Shown here: piece after piece, positions 10,832 through 19,346 of the stretch
Numbering within the stretch: the stretch's first letter is position 1
How the letters are laid out: each line of letters begins with the position of its first letter
Assembly (NCBI RefSeq): GCF_011682055.1
Contig: NZ_JAAQOM010000004.1
Coordinates: 134,653-198,652, forward strand
Direction: 5' to 3'
Length of the DNA stretch: 64,000 bases
Source of the DNA: Telluria antibiotica
GTDB lineage: Bacteria > Pseudomonadota > Gammaproteobacteria > Burkholderiales > Burkholderiaceae_D
Notes under the pieces: generated by a model
What the model saw: only the letters and a program-made list of their open reading frames with translations
What the model was told of the DNA's origin: nothing
The model's database searches: none
Program-made: the position numbers and the translations under genes

Positions 10832-12067
10832 ATGTCCAAATTGCATCCCACGAAAACCCTGTCCGCGCTGGTGCCGCGCTACGTGACACGCTTCGCGTGC
10901 GTCGGCGCCGCCTGCGAAGACAATTGCTGCTCCGGCTGGCTCGTCACGCTCGACAAGAAGACCTTCAACGCCTATCGCAACTCGACCCATCCGGAGTTGA
11001 AGCCGATCTTCATCAAGCATGTCAAGCGTTCGCGTGCCACGAACAATGATCTGCACTACGGAAAGATCACACCCGAACCGGGCAGCCAGTCATGCTCGGC
11101 CCTGTGCGAGGGCCTGTGCGCTATCCAGAAGCACCTCGACGCGAGCCATCTGTCGAACACCTGCTTCACCTATCCCCGCCAGACGCGCCGTTTCCTCGGT
11201 CAGCACGAACAGGCCTTGAACCTGTCGTGCCCGGAAGCGGCCCGCCAGGCGCTGCTGCACTCGGATGCCTTCGATTTCGTTGAAGAAAAGGTCACGGTGC
11301 GCGATGCGGATATGGTCGAAGGCTTTGCCGCGTTCGGCCTCACCACTGCCGCGATGAACGACGTCCGCATCTTCTGCCTGCAACTGATGCGCACGACCGA
11401 CCTGGCGCTGTGGCAGCGGCTGGCGATCCTGGGCGTATTCTGCGAACGCCTGAACGTCACACTGGCAAATGCGCAACATGTCGCCGTGCCCGCCCTGCTG
11501 CGCGATTTCGCCACCCTGATCGAACAAGGCGGCATCGTGGACGCACTGCGCGACCTGCGCCCGAACCACGAAGCGCAAGCAATGGTGTTCTCGACCCTGC
11601 TGGCCGACCGCGGTTTCACGACCACGTCTCGGATGCAAGCCGACCAGGTGCGGATGATCAGCGCCAACCTCGGCGCCGACGAAAGCGGCCAGACGACCGC
11701 GGAGGCCCTCGTCACCGCGTACACGCGGGGGCTGGAACGCCTGGGACACGCACTGGAGCAAGCGCCTCACCTGCTCGAGAACTACGTCCTTAACGAAATG
11801 TTCCTGACCTTGTTCCCGTTTTACGGCATCAATCCGTTCGACGCCTACCTGCAATTGGTGGCGCGTTTCGGCCTGTTGCGCCTGATCCTTGCCGCGCAGT
11901 GCAACAACGAAGGCGATTTACCGGACGCAAATGTCCTCGTGAACACCGTGCATGTCTATTGCCGCCGTTTCCAGCACCAGGGCACGTTCGCGCGCCGCGT
12001 CAACGGGGCGCTGCACGCCAGCGGCTGGTCGAGCCTGGACAAGCTGTACGGTTTTTTGCGTAGCTGA
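10832..12067 (+). CDS. fliB: Flagellin lysine-N-methylase FliB
   Basis: 411 residues with the FliB cysteine pattern: FACVGAACEDNCCSGW (Cys 23, 28, 32, 33) and SCSALCEGLC plus a later TCFTYPR (Cys 88, 92, 96, 111), which probably bind an iron-sulfur centre. FliB proteins methylate lysine side chains of flagellin. The gene lies directly upstream of fliC, whose lysines are confined to the central and C-terminal parts. An alternative start upstream (ATG at 10809) lacks support. It shares its upstream element with the diguanylate cyclase gene. Confidence 0.85.
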   Translation: MSKLHPTKTLSALVPRYVTRFACVGAACEDNCCSGWLVTLDKKTFNAYRNSTHPELKPIFIKHVKRSRATNNDLHYGKITPEPGSQSCSALCEGLCAIQKHLDASHLSNTCFTYPRQTRRFLGQHEQALNLSCPEAARQALLHSDAFDFVEEKVTVRDADMVEGFAAFGLTTAAMNDVRIFCLQLMRTTDLALWQRLAILGVFCERLNVTLANAQHVAVPALLRDFATLIEQGGIVDALRDLRPNHEAQAMVFSTLLADRGFTTTSRMQADQVRMISANLGADESGQTTAEALVTAYTRGLERLGHALEQAPHLLENYVLNEMFLTLFPFYGINPFDAYLQLVARFGLLRLILAAQCNNEGDLPDANVLVNTVHVYCRRFQHQGTFARRVNGALHASGWSSLDKLYGFLRS

Positions 12068-12133
12068 AAGAACAAAACGGAGCACTGAAAAACGCGGGGC
12101 CGGCAGAAAAACAAAAAAAATCTCGCCAGGGCC

Positions 12134-12160
12134 TAAACTTTTTCCGTACGGCACCGTTAC
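12134..12160 (+). promoter_or_regulatory. Sigma-28 (FliA) promoter of fliC
   Basis: TAAA at 12134-12137, a 15-base spacer, then ACCGTTAC at 12153-12160, against the sigma-28 consensus TAAA-N15-GCCGATAA. The same CCGTTAC variant occurs before flgM. It is 102 bp upstream of the fliC ATG, implying a long leader. Confidence 0.65.
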
Positions 12161-12262
12161 CTGAATCAACGACGGTTTGAATGTCACAGAACAGCGTGAC
12201 AGACCAAAGTGAACGAGCGGCACGTCGCCGCACCCACGTAAGACCAAGTCTGGAGAGACACC

Positions 12263-13732
12263 ATGTCCTCGGTAATCAATACTAATATCGCATCCCTGAA
12301 CGCCCAACGCAACCTGATGACGTCGCAGACTTCGCTGCAGACCTCGATCCAGCGCCTGTCGTCGGGCCTGCGCATCAACAGCGCACGAGACGACGCCGCC
12401 GGCCTCGCGATTTCGGACCGCATGACGTCGCAGATCAACGGCATGACCCAGGCGACGCGCAACGCGAACGACGGCGTGTCGATGTCCCAGACGGCCGAAG
12501 GCGCGCTCTCGAGCTCGGGCGACATCCTGCAGCGTATCCGCCAGCTGGCCGTCCAGTCGTCGAACGCATCGAACACCTCGAGCGACCGCCAGGCCCTGCA
12601 GACCGAGGTGACGCAGCTGGGTTCGGAACTGAACCGCATCGCGTCGACCACCTCGTTCAACGGCCAGAACCTGCTGGACGGCACGATGGGCACCGCCACG
12701 TTCCAGGTCGGCGCGAACGCCGGCCAGACCATCCAGGCGTCCGGCGCCAATTTCCTGACCAACGTCTACGGCAATAACGAATTGCAGTCCGACCAAGTCG
12801 CCGTAGGCGCAGCCACCAAGGTCGTGGCGGCCAAGACGCTGACGATCAACGGCTCGGTCGGTACCGCCACCGTCACCACGGCGGCAACAGACACCGCCAA
12901 GACGATCACCGCCAATATCAACGCCGCCACCGGCAGCACCGGCGTCACGGCCACGGCAAACACGAACGCCAGCCTGTCGCTCGCCGCGAACAACAACTAC
13001 CAGTTCACGCTGAAGTCGGACAACGCCACTGCCGTGACGATCTCGTTCTCGACCGGCGCAACCGTCGCCTCGGCAACGGACTTCGCCAGCGGCATCGCCG
13101 CGATCAACGCGCAGACGGCCAACACGGGCGTCATCGCCCAGTACGACCAAAAGAACAACTCCATCAAGCTGACCAATGCCAACGGCAACGACATCAGCTT
13201 GGCCAATACCAGCGCAGCAGGCAACACCACGTTCGGTGTCGACAGTTACAAGGCCGATGGCGTCACAACGTTGGGCACGGCCTTCGACATGAAAGCGGCC
13301 GCCGCGACGAGCGTCGTCAACGGCAACATCACCCTCGACTCGGCAACCAGTTTCTCGATGACCGATGCCGGCAGTGGCCTTGCCCTGTCCGCCCTCGGCA
13401 CCGGCTCGAAGCTGCAGGCCGTCTCGACGATCGACATCACCAGTTACACCGGTGCGCAGACCGCGATCAAGATCGCCGACGCCGCCCTGGCGGCCGTCGA
13501 CAAGCAGCGCGCCCAGTACGGCGCACTGGAAAACCGCTTCAGCAGCACGATCTCGAACCTGGCGAGCTCGAACGAGAACCTGTCGGCATCGCGCAGCCGC
13601 ATCACCGATACCGACTTCGCTGCGGAAACCGCGAATATGACCCGTTCGCAGATCCTGCAACAGGCTGGTACCTCGATGCTGGCCCAGGCGAACTCGCTGC
13701 CGAACGGCGTCCTGTCGCTGCTGCGCGGCTAA
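12263..13732 (+). CDS. fliC: Flagellin
   Basis: 489 residues. The conserved N-terminal D0/D1 region (INTNIASLNAQRNL, LSSGLRINSARDDAAGLAIS) and C-terminal D1/D0 region (ISNLASSNENLSASRSRI, ending NSLPNGVLSLLRG) flank a Thr/Ala/Asn-rich variable centre at about 175-390. It is the filament subunit, exported by the flagellar type III system and chaperoned by FliS. GGAGAG lies 7 bp before the ATG and a sigma-28 promoter lies upstream. There is no cysteine, and no lysine before residue 186; nine of eleven lysines fall at 186-383, matching the expected exposed domain and the FliB methylase next door. Confidence 0.97.
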   Translation: MSSVINTNIASLNAQRNLMTSQTSLQTSIQRLSSGLRINSARDDAAGLAISDRMTSQINGMTQATRNANDGVSMSQTAEGALSSSGDILQRIRQLAVQSSNASNTSSDRQALQTEVTQLGSELNRIASTTSFNGQNLLDGTMGTATFQVGANAGQTIQASGANFLTNVYGNNELQSDQVAVGAATKVVAAKTLTINGSVGTATVTTAATDTAKTITANINAATGSTGVTATANTNASLSLAANNNYQFTLKSDNATAVTISFSTGATVASATDFASGIAAINAQTANTGVIAQYDQKNNSIKLTNANGNDISLANTSAAGNTTFGVDSYKADGVTTLGTAFDMKAAAATSVVNGNITLDSATSFSMTDAGSGLALSALGTGSKLQAVSTIDITSYTGAQTAIKIADAALAAVDKQRAQYGALENRFSSTISNLASSNENLSASRSRITDTDFAAETANMTRSQILQQAGTSMLAQANSLPNGVLSLLRG

Positions 13733-13770
13733 TCGTCAAGCCCGTAGCACTTCAATAGCTGTCGTGCAAC

Positions 13771-13805
13771 GCCTCGGCCGGACATTGTTCCGGCCGGGGC
13801 TTTTT
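13771..13805 (+). terminator. Rho-independent terminator after fliC
   Basis: GCC-T-CGGCCGGA, loop, TCCGGCCG-G-GGC and then TTTTT. It begins 39 bp after the fliC stop and ends 16 bp before flaG, so flaG expression would need read-through or its own promoter. Confidence 0.85.
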
Positions 13806-13820
13806 CTGTTAGGGATTCTC

Positions 13821-14168
13821 ATGAACATCCAGCCCCTCGCTTCTCCGGTCGCCCCAAAACTCGACGACCGCACGGTTGCCGCGGCCGACGCCGTCGCCCC
13901 CACCAGGACGCAAACCGATCCGGCCACGAAGACCGCCGCGCCCACGCGCGAGGAAGTCGATACTGCCGTCAAGAAACTGAACGAGTCGCTGCCCGGCTCG
14001 TCGCAAATGCTGCAATTCTCCGTCGACCACGACAGCCACGAAATCGTCGTCAAGCTGATCGACCAGAACACCCAGGAAGTCGTGCGCCAGATCCCGTCGG
14101 TCGAGGCACTGCAGATCGCCAAGTCGATCGACAAGATGCAAGGCCTGCTGATCCACCAGAAGGCCTGA
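13821..14168 (+). CDS. flaG: FlaG family protein
   Basis: 115 residues. The N-terminal half is low-complexity, rich in Ala, Thr and Pro. The C-terminal FlaG domain contains LQFSVDHDSHEIVVKLID and TQEVVRQIPSVEALQIAKSI. FlaG proteins affect filament length in polar flagellates. The start ATG 13821 is preferred over an upstream frame that would run through the fliC terminator. It sits between fliC and fliD as in polar flagellar clusters. Confidence 0.9.
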   Translation: MNIQPLASPVAPKLDDRTVAAADAVAPTRTQTDPATKTAAPTREEVDTAVKKLNESLPGSSQMLQFSVDHDSHEIVVKLIDQNTQEVVRQIPSVEALQIAKSIDKMQGLLIHQKA

Positions 14169-14290
14169 GCCCGGTCACGTAGTTTCCGCACACCCCGACG
14201 CTGCCTCGTCCAGGCCGGCGTAACGGGTCGCGCCATGCCGCGCCGCCCCTGTCCGCACGCTGCGGCAAAATTAGCGCATATTTCCTGCTC

Positions 14291-14317
14291 TCAAGTACGC
14301 ATTGCTTCTGCCGATAA
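14291..14317 (+). promoter_or_regulatory. Sigma-28 promoter of fliD
   Basis: The -10 GCCGATAA at 14310-14317 is a perfect consensus match. TCAA at 14291-14294 lies at the exact 15-base spacing and matches 3 of 4 bases of TAAA. It lies 34 bp before the fliD start. Confidence 0.7.
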
Positions 14318-14351
14318 TCACTTACATTAGTGGCTCAACAGGAGAATCGTG

Positions 14352-17021
14352 ATGGGCATCAGTACTCCCGGCCTCGGGTCCGGTCTCGACGTCAGCGGCC
14401 TCGTCGGCAAGCTGATGGCGGCCGAGTCGATACCGCTGCAATCGTATGACACCAAGACCGGTGTGCTGCAGGGCCGGATCGCGTCCTATGGACAGCTGAG
14501 CGGCGCGATCGGCACCTTCCAGGGAGCGCTCGCGTCGCTGAGCAAGAGCTCGACTTTCCAGGCGCTGACCGCCACGCCGAGCAACAGCGACGTCCTGGGC
14601 GCCTCCGCCACGAGCACTGCGGTCCCCGGCAGTTACCAGGTCAACGTGCGCCAGCTAGCGCAGGCGCAGAGCCTGAACACGGCCGGCCAGGCCAGCACGA
14701 CCGCCACCATCGGCACGGGCGCGGCGGCCACGATCAGTTTCCAGTTCGGCAGCGTCAGCGGCGGCAGCTTCGGCATCAAAGGCACGGCCATTCCGCTCAC
14801 GACCACGACGGGCGGCATCGCGAAAGGCGCGCTCTCCATCAACGGCACGACGATCGCCACCGACGGCACGACCAAGAGCGGCCTCGACCTCGCGAATGCC
14901 ATCAATTCGCAGACCAGCACGACGGGCGTCAGCGCCACCGTCGGCGCGACCACGACCTCCGCCACTCTATTCGGCAACGGCACCACGTCCAGCTTCGGCA
15001 ACATCACGACGGGCGCCAGTAGCAGCTACGCGCTGACCGTCGGCGGCGTGCAGATCGCAGCCCAGGGCGCGGGCGTCGCCGCGGGCGCGGGCGTGACGGC
15101 GGCGTCGATCGATGCCACCCTGGCCGGCAACAACGCGACGACGCAGGCGCTAGCCGCAGCCGGCATCACCGTCAGCGGCACGGCCGCGGGCGGCAATCTG
15201 CAATTCACGGCGGCGAACGGCGCGAACATCAACGTCACCGAGGCCGTGACCGGCACCGTCACGGGCGGCCTAGGCAATAGCGGCACGGCCAATAGCGGCT
15301 CCAGCGCGACGGCGACGGCCACCGTCAGCCTCGTCTCGGCGGCGGGAAGCCCGATCATGGTGGGCGGTTCCAATCCCGCGGCGGCGGGCCTGACGGCCGG
15401 CACGGGCGGCAGCTATATCGGCGCCGGCTTCACGCTGGACGGCACGCAGCCGCTCGGCACCGTCAACATCGCCGCAGGCAGCACGACCCTCACGGGTCTC
15501 CGCGACGCGATCAACAATGCCAACGTCGGCGTGACCGCGAGCATCGTGTCGGACGGCAGCAACAGTCCCTACCACCTGGTGCTGACCTCGAGCAAGACCG
15601 GCGCCAACGCCAACATGAAGATCACGGTGAGCGGCGCCAACGGTGCCGCTGCCGACCCCGCGCTGGCCAACGTGCTGAACTACGACCCGTCCGGCGCACA
15701 GAACATGCAGCAGACGGCCGCCGCCCAGGATACGCTTTTGAGCGTCAACGGCATCGCAGTCCAGGGCCACGGCACCGACGTCAGCGGCGCGATCGACGGC
15801 GTCACCATCAGCGCAAAGCAGACGGGCACGTCGACGCTCAACGTCGCGCGCGACACCAAGTCGGTGACCGATGCGATCAACGGGTTCGTCAAGGCGTACA
15901 ACTCGCTGAACACGACCATCGCGAACCTGACCAGCTATGACCCGACCTCGCAAAAGGCGGGCGCCCTGCAGGGCGACTTCACGGTGCGCAGCATCCGCAG
16001 CCAGCTGCGCGCCCAGCTCGATACGGCCGTGCAGGGACAGAATGGCATCACCACGCTCAGCCAGATCGGCGTCACTTTCCAGAAGGACGGTTCGCTGGCG
16101 GTCGACTCGAGCAAGCTGAATACGGCGATGACGAGCAATTTCAGCAGCATCGCCGGCCTGTTTGCCGCCGTCGGGCAAGCCACCGACAGCCTGGTCACGG
16201 TCGCGGACTCCTCGACCAAGACGCAGCCCGGCAACTACGCACTCAACATCACGCAAATGGCGACGCAGGCCACGCTCGCCAGCTCGGGCGTCCTGCCCGC
16301 GACGACGACGGTCGCGGCTAACACGACCTGGTCGGTCACGCTGAACCAGACCAATCCGGCGACGTCGAGCAAAGTGCAGAACATTTCGATTGCGGCGGGC
16401 ACGTACAGTGCCAGCACCCTGGCCGCGCTGCTGAGCTCCTCGATTAACGGCAACGCTGGTTTCGCCGCGTCGGGCGACACCGTGGCCGCGTCGATCGATG
16501 CGACCGGCCATCTCGTGCTGTCGTCCACCAAATGGGGCAGCGGATCGAACCTGAGCGTGTCCAACGTGACCGGCACCACGGTCGCCAGCGTGTTCGGCAC
16601 CGCTACGCCGACCACCGGCCTGGACGTGGCCGGCACCATCGGCGGCGTCCAGGCCATGGGCAACGGCCAGACCCTGACCGGCGCGGCCGGCTCGCCGACC
16701 GAAGGCCTGAAGTTGACCATCAACGGCGGCAATACCGGCGCGCGCGGCACCATCAATTTTTCGCAGGGCTATGCCGTCCAGCTGACGAGCCTGGCCGCGG
16801 GCTTCATCGGCACAAATGGCGTGATCACGTCCCGGACGAGCGGCCTGAACGATTCGATCAAGTCCCTCGCCGACCAGAAGGCATCTTTCCAGACCCATCT
16901 GGACGCGATGCAAAAAATGTACACCGCGCAATTCAACGCACTCGACATCCTGGTGGCGTCAATGCAGTCGACGCAGAGCTACCTGACCCAGCAGCTCGCG
17001 GCGATCGCCGCCAACAAATAG
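14352..17021 (+). CDS. fliD: Flagellar filament cap protein FliD (unusually long)
   Basis: 889 residues from ATG 14352 (a GTG at 14349 is adjacent; GGAG spacing favours the ATG). The N-terminus STPGLGSGLDVSGLVGKLM and the C-terminal coiled coil (NDSIKSLADQKASFQTHLD to the YLTQQLAAIAANK end) are typical FliD. Between them lie several Ser/Thr/Ala/Gly-rich modules with flagellin IN-like motifs (for example TTLTGLRDAINNANVGVTA and SGLDLANAINSQTSTTGVS). FliD is commonly about 450-500 residues, so the middle is expanded by roughly 400. FliD forms the distal cap that folds exported flagellin. It is followed by fliS and fliT. Confidence 0.95.
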   Translation: MGISTPGLGSGLDVSGLVGKLMAAESIPLQSYDTKTGVLQGRIASYGQLSGAIGTFQGALASLSKSSTFQALTATPSNSDVLGASATSTAVPGSYQVNVRQLAQAQSLNTAGQASTTATIGTGAAATISFQFGSVSGGSFGIKGTAIPLTTTTGGIAKGALSINGTTIATDGTTKSGLDLANAINSQTSTTGVSATVGATTTSATLFGNGTTSSFGNITTGASSSYALTVGGVQIAAQGAGVAAGAGVTAASIDATLAGNNATTQALAAAGITVSGTAAGGNLQFTAANGANINVTEAVTGTVTGGLGNSGTANSGSSATATATVSLVSAAGSPIMVGGSNPAAAGLTAGTGGSYIGAGFTLDGTQPLGTVNIAAGSTTLTGLRDAINNANVGVTASIVSDGSNSPYHLVLTSSKTGANANMKITVSGANGAAADPALANVLNYDPSGAQNMQQTAAAQDTLLSVNGIAVQGHGTDVSGAIDGVTISAKQTGTSTLNVARDTKSVTDAINGFVKAYNSLNTTIANLTSYDPTSQKAGALQGDFTVRSIRSQLRAQLDTAVQGQNGITTLSQIGVTFQKDGSLAVDSSKLNTAMTSNFSSIAGLFAAVGQATDSLVTVADSSTKTQPGNYALNITQMATQATLASSGVLPATTTVAANTTWSVTLNQTNPATSSKVQNISIAAGTYSASTLAALLSSSINGNAGFAASGDTVAASIDATGHLVLSSTKWGSGSNLSVSNVTGTTVASVFGTATPTTGLDVAGTIGGVQAMGNGQTLTGAAGSPTEGLKLTINGGNTGARGTINFSQGYAVQLTSLAAGFIGTNGVITSRTSGLNDSIKSLADQKASFQTHLDAMQKMYTAQFNALDILVASMQSTQSYLTQQLAAIAANK

Positions 17022-17050
17022 TCGTATCCAGATTAATTGGAGAGAATCAT

Positions 17051-17506
17051 ATGTTTGGAACCATGAAACGCGGCGTCAGCGCCTACGCCAATGTCGACCT
17101 CGAGACCGGCATTGCCTCCGCTTCCCCGCACAAACTGATCGTCATGCTGTACGACGGCGCGCTGGTCGCGCTGCGCACGGCCAAGACCAATATGGTCGCC
17201 GGCAATATTCCGACCAAGGGCGCTGCGATTTCGAAGGCTATCACGATCATCGACAACGGCCTGCGTGTCTCCCTCGACAAGGAAGCGGGCGGCACGATCG
17301 CCGAGAACCTCGACGCGCTGTACGATTACATGAGCCGCCGCCTGTTCGAGGCCAATCTGCGCAACGACGTCACGATCCTTGACGAAGTGCACGGCCTGCT
17401 GGCCGACCTGCGCGAAGCGTGGGCGGCGATCGGCGACAAGGTCCAGCACGCGCCTGCGGCGGCGACCGCGGCCATGCCGAAAACCCCGTCCCTGGTGGGT
17501 GCATGA
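17051..17506 (+). CDS. fliS: Flagellin export chaperone FliS
   Basis: 151 residues. The signature SAYANVDLETGIASASPHKLI and LIVMLYDGAL near the start, and the helical RLFEANLRNDVTILDEV later, are FliS features. FliS wraps the flagellin C-terminal helix in the cytoplasm to prevent early polymerisation. GGAGAG precedes the ATG. It overlaps fliT by 4 bp. Confidence 0.95.
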   Translation: MFGTMKRGVSAYANVDLETGIASASPHKLIVMLYDGALVALRTAKTNMVAGNIPTKGAAISKAITIIDNGLRVSLDKEAGGTIAENLDALYDYMSRRLFEANLRNDVTILDEVHGLLADLREAWAAIGDKVQHAPAAATAAMPKTPSLVGA

Positions 17507-17844
17507 TGGGACGCGCAACGATGATGACGAATACGGAAATCGCGTCGCTGTACGAAGCGATGGTCGGCATCACCGACCAGATGCTCGCCGCCGCCACCGC
17601 CAGCGACTGGGACCGCCTGGTCCAGCTCGAGCACCAGTGCGCCGCGTGCGTGCGCCAGCTGAAGGACAGCGGCGACACGCCCCTGGCCGGCCAGGAACGC
17701 GTGCGCAAGGTGAACGCCATCCGCAAGATGCTCGATGCCGACCGCAAGATCCGCGACCTGACCCAGCCGTGGATGGTGAAGCTGCAAGCCATGATCAACA
17801 ACAAGACCGTCGAACGCCGCGTCGCGCGCGCCTACGGCATCTGA
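17503..17844 (+). CDS. fliT: FliT-like flagellar export chaperone
   Basis: 113 residues from the ATG that overlaps the fliS stop (ATGA); further ATGs at 17506 and 17521 are possible. All-helical, with LYEAMVGITDQMLAAATASDW and RLVQLEHQCAACVRQLK near the N-terminus, matching the FliT pattern. FliT is the FliD chaperone and in enterics a FlhDC antagonist. Position directly after fliD-fliS supports the call. Sequence similarity within FliT is low, so the symbol rests partly on context. Confidence 0.85.
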   Translation: MMGRATMMTNTEIASLYEAMVGITDQMLAAATASDWDRLVQLEHQCAACVRQLKDSGDTPLAGQERVRKVNAIRKMLDADRKIRDLTQPWMVKLQAMINNKTVERRVARAYGI

Positions 17845-17869
17845 CGGGCGTTCCCGCCCTCACTAAACC

Positions 17870-18994
17870 ATGCTGCCGCGCGATACCGTCTCGCTGACCC
17901 AGGTCGCGCCAGCCCGCCCCACCCTCCCCGTCGGCGACCCGCGCCAGCAAGCATTTACGCGCGCCCTCGCCGGCCTCGTCGGCCAATCGCTGCAAGCCGA
18001 CGTGATGACGAAACTTCCCGACGGCAGCTTCGTCGTGCGTGTCAACGACATGGCCGCGCGCATGCCGCTGCCGCCGGGCGCCCAGCCCGGCACGCAGGTG
18101 CCGCTGACGCTCGTCGCGCTGACGCCGCGGCCCACGTTCCAGGTCCGCACGGACCAGGGTGGCGCCGCGTTCGCCGAAGCGGGGCCGCCGCTGCCGGAAG
18201 GCACCAGTCCGCAATCCGCCCCGCTCGCTTATCTGGAAGGCAAGGAGGCCGCCGCGCTCGCGCGCACGGCCGCCCTGCTGGCCGGCACGCGCAGCCTGGC
18301 GCGCTTGCCGTCCGGCGCCGCCGACGGCGCCAACGCCTCGATCAGCACCGCGGGCAAGGCGCTGGGCGACGTCATCGCCGCCGCCCAGAAGGCCGACACG
18401 CAGGCGAGCGCCGCCGTCGGCCGCACGCCGCTGCTGGCCGCGCCGTCCGGCGACGCGGGCGCCATCGCGCAGGCGCTGAAGGATGGCCTCGGCAAGAGCG
18501 GCCTGTTCTACGAATCGCACGTGGCCGAGTGGGCCGAGGGTACGCGCTCCCGCGCCGACCTGGCGGCCGAGCCGCAGGCGCGCGGCATGCCGCCGCCCAC
18601 CGATCCGAACACGGCCCAGTTCATCAACCTGCAACTGAATGCCCACGAACAGGGCCGCGTCGCCTGGCAGGGCCAGCTGTGGCTGGACCGCGACATGCAC
18701 TGGGACGTCGAACGGGACGCGCACAGCGGCCAGGAGGGCGACCAGGCCGACGGCACGACGTGGCGCAGCAGCCTGCGCCTGCGCTTCGGCGCGCTGGGCG
18801 ACGTGGTGGCGCGCGTCGTGCTGTCCGGCGACCGGCTGCAGATCCGCCTCGACGCGCCCGACGCCGGCATCAAGGACTTGCTCGACGCGCACCGCGCGCG
18901 CCTCGCCCAGGCGCTGGACGCGGCCGGCACGCCGCTGGCCCAGCTCGCGATCCACGCGGCGCACGAGGACGGCGACGTCGATGGACAAGGATAA
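17870..18994 (+). CDS. FliK-like hook-length control domain protein (second copy)
   Basis: 374 residues. The C-terminal half has LWLDRDMHWDVERD and LRLRFGALGDVVARVVLSGD, resembling the Flg_hook/FliK C-terminal domain. The N-terminal half is variable and Ala/Gly-rich. A separate FliK lies in the fliJ-fliL interval at 27902. The gene overlaps the next, an FlhB-tail-like gene, by 14 bp; FliK and the FlhB tail interact in substrate-specificity switching, so the pair looks functional. Whether it is a dedicated switch or a paralogue with a different role is not known. Confidence 0.75.
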   Translation: MLPRDTVSLTQVAPARPTLPVGDPRQQAFTRALAGLVGQSLQADVMTKLPDGSFVVRVNDMAARMPLPPGAQPGTQVPLTLVALTPRPTFQVRTDQGGAAFAEAGPPLPEGTSPQSAPLAYLEGKEAAALARTAALLAGTRSLARLPSGAADGANASISTAGKALGDVIAAAQKADTQASAAVGRTPLLAAPSGDAGAIAQALKDGLGKSGLFYESHVAEWAEGTRSRADLAAEPQARGMPPPTDPNTAQFINLQLNAHEQGRVAWQGQLWLDRDMHWDVERDAHSGQEGDQADGTTWRSSLRLRFGALGDVVARVVLSGDRLQIRLDAPDAGIKDLLDAHRARLAQALDAAGTPLAQLAIHAAHEDGDVDGQG

Positions 18995-19346
18995 GTCCGC
19001 CCGGCGCCAGACCGCCGTCGCACTCGCGTACGGCGCGGGCGACCCGGCCCCGAAGGTCGTCGCCAAGGGCTCGGGCCTCGTCGCCGAACAGATCATCGGA
19101 CGCGCGCAGGAGGCCGGCGTGTTCGTGCACGAATCGAAGGAACTCGTCGCGTTGCTGATGAACGTCGACCTGGACCGCCAGATTCCGCCTGCCCTGTACC
19201 GCGCCATTGCCGAACTGCTGGCGTGGCTCTATCATATTGAATCCGCGCAAGTTTCTGGGCAGACCCCACCGCCCGCACCGGACACCGCACGGCTCCTCCC
19301 CTCACAAGAAAGCACTCCGGTTGACACAGATGCAAGCAATCACTGA
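18981..19346 (+). CDS. Free-standing FlhB C-terminal-domain homologue (EscU/YscU/FlhB family)
   Basis: 121 residues. AVALAYGAGDPAPKVVAKGSG, VAEQIIGRAQEAGVFVHES and IPPALYRAIAELLAWLYHIE match the cytoplasmic FlhB tail after the autocleavage site. The transmembrane part and NPTH motif are missing, as in FhlB/YlqH-type proteins that can stand in for the cleaved tail. It overlaps the upstream FliK-like gene and the downstream ycgR frame. It is likely soluble and may modulate export switching. Confidence 0.85.
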   Translation: MDKDKSARRQTAVALAYGAGDPAPKVVAKGSGLVAEQIIGRAQEAGVFVHESKELVALLMNVDLDRQIPPALYRAIAELLAWLYHIESAQVSGQTPPPAPDTARLLPSQESTPVDTDASNH

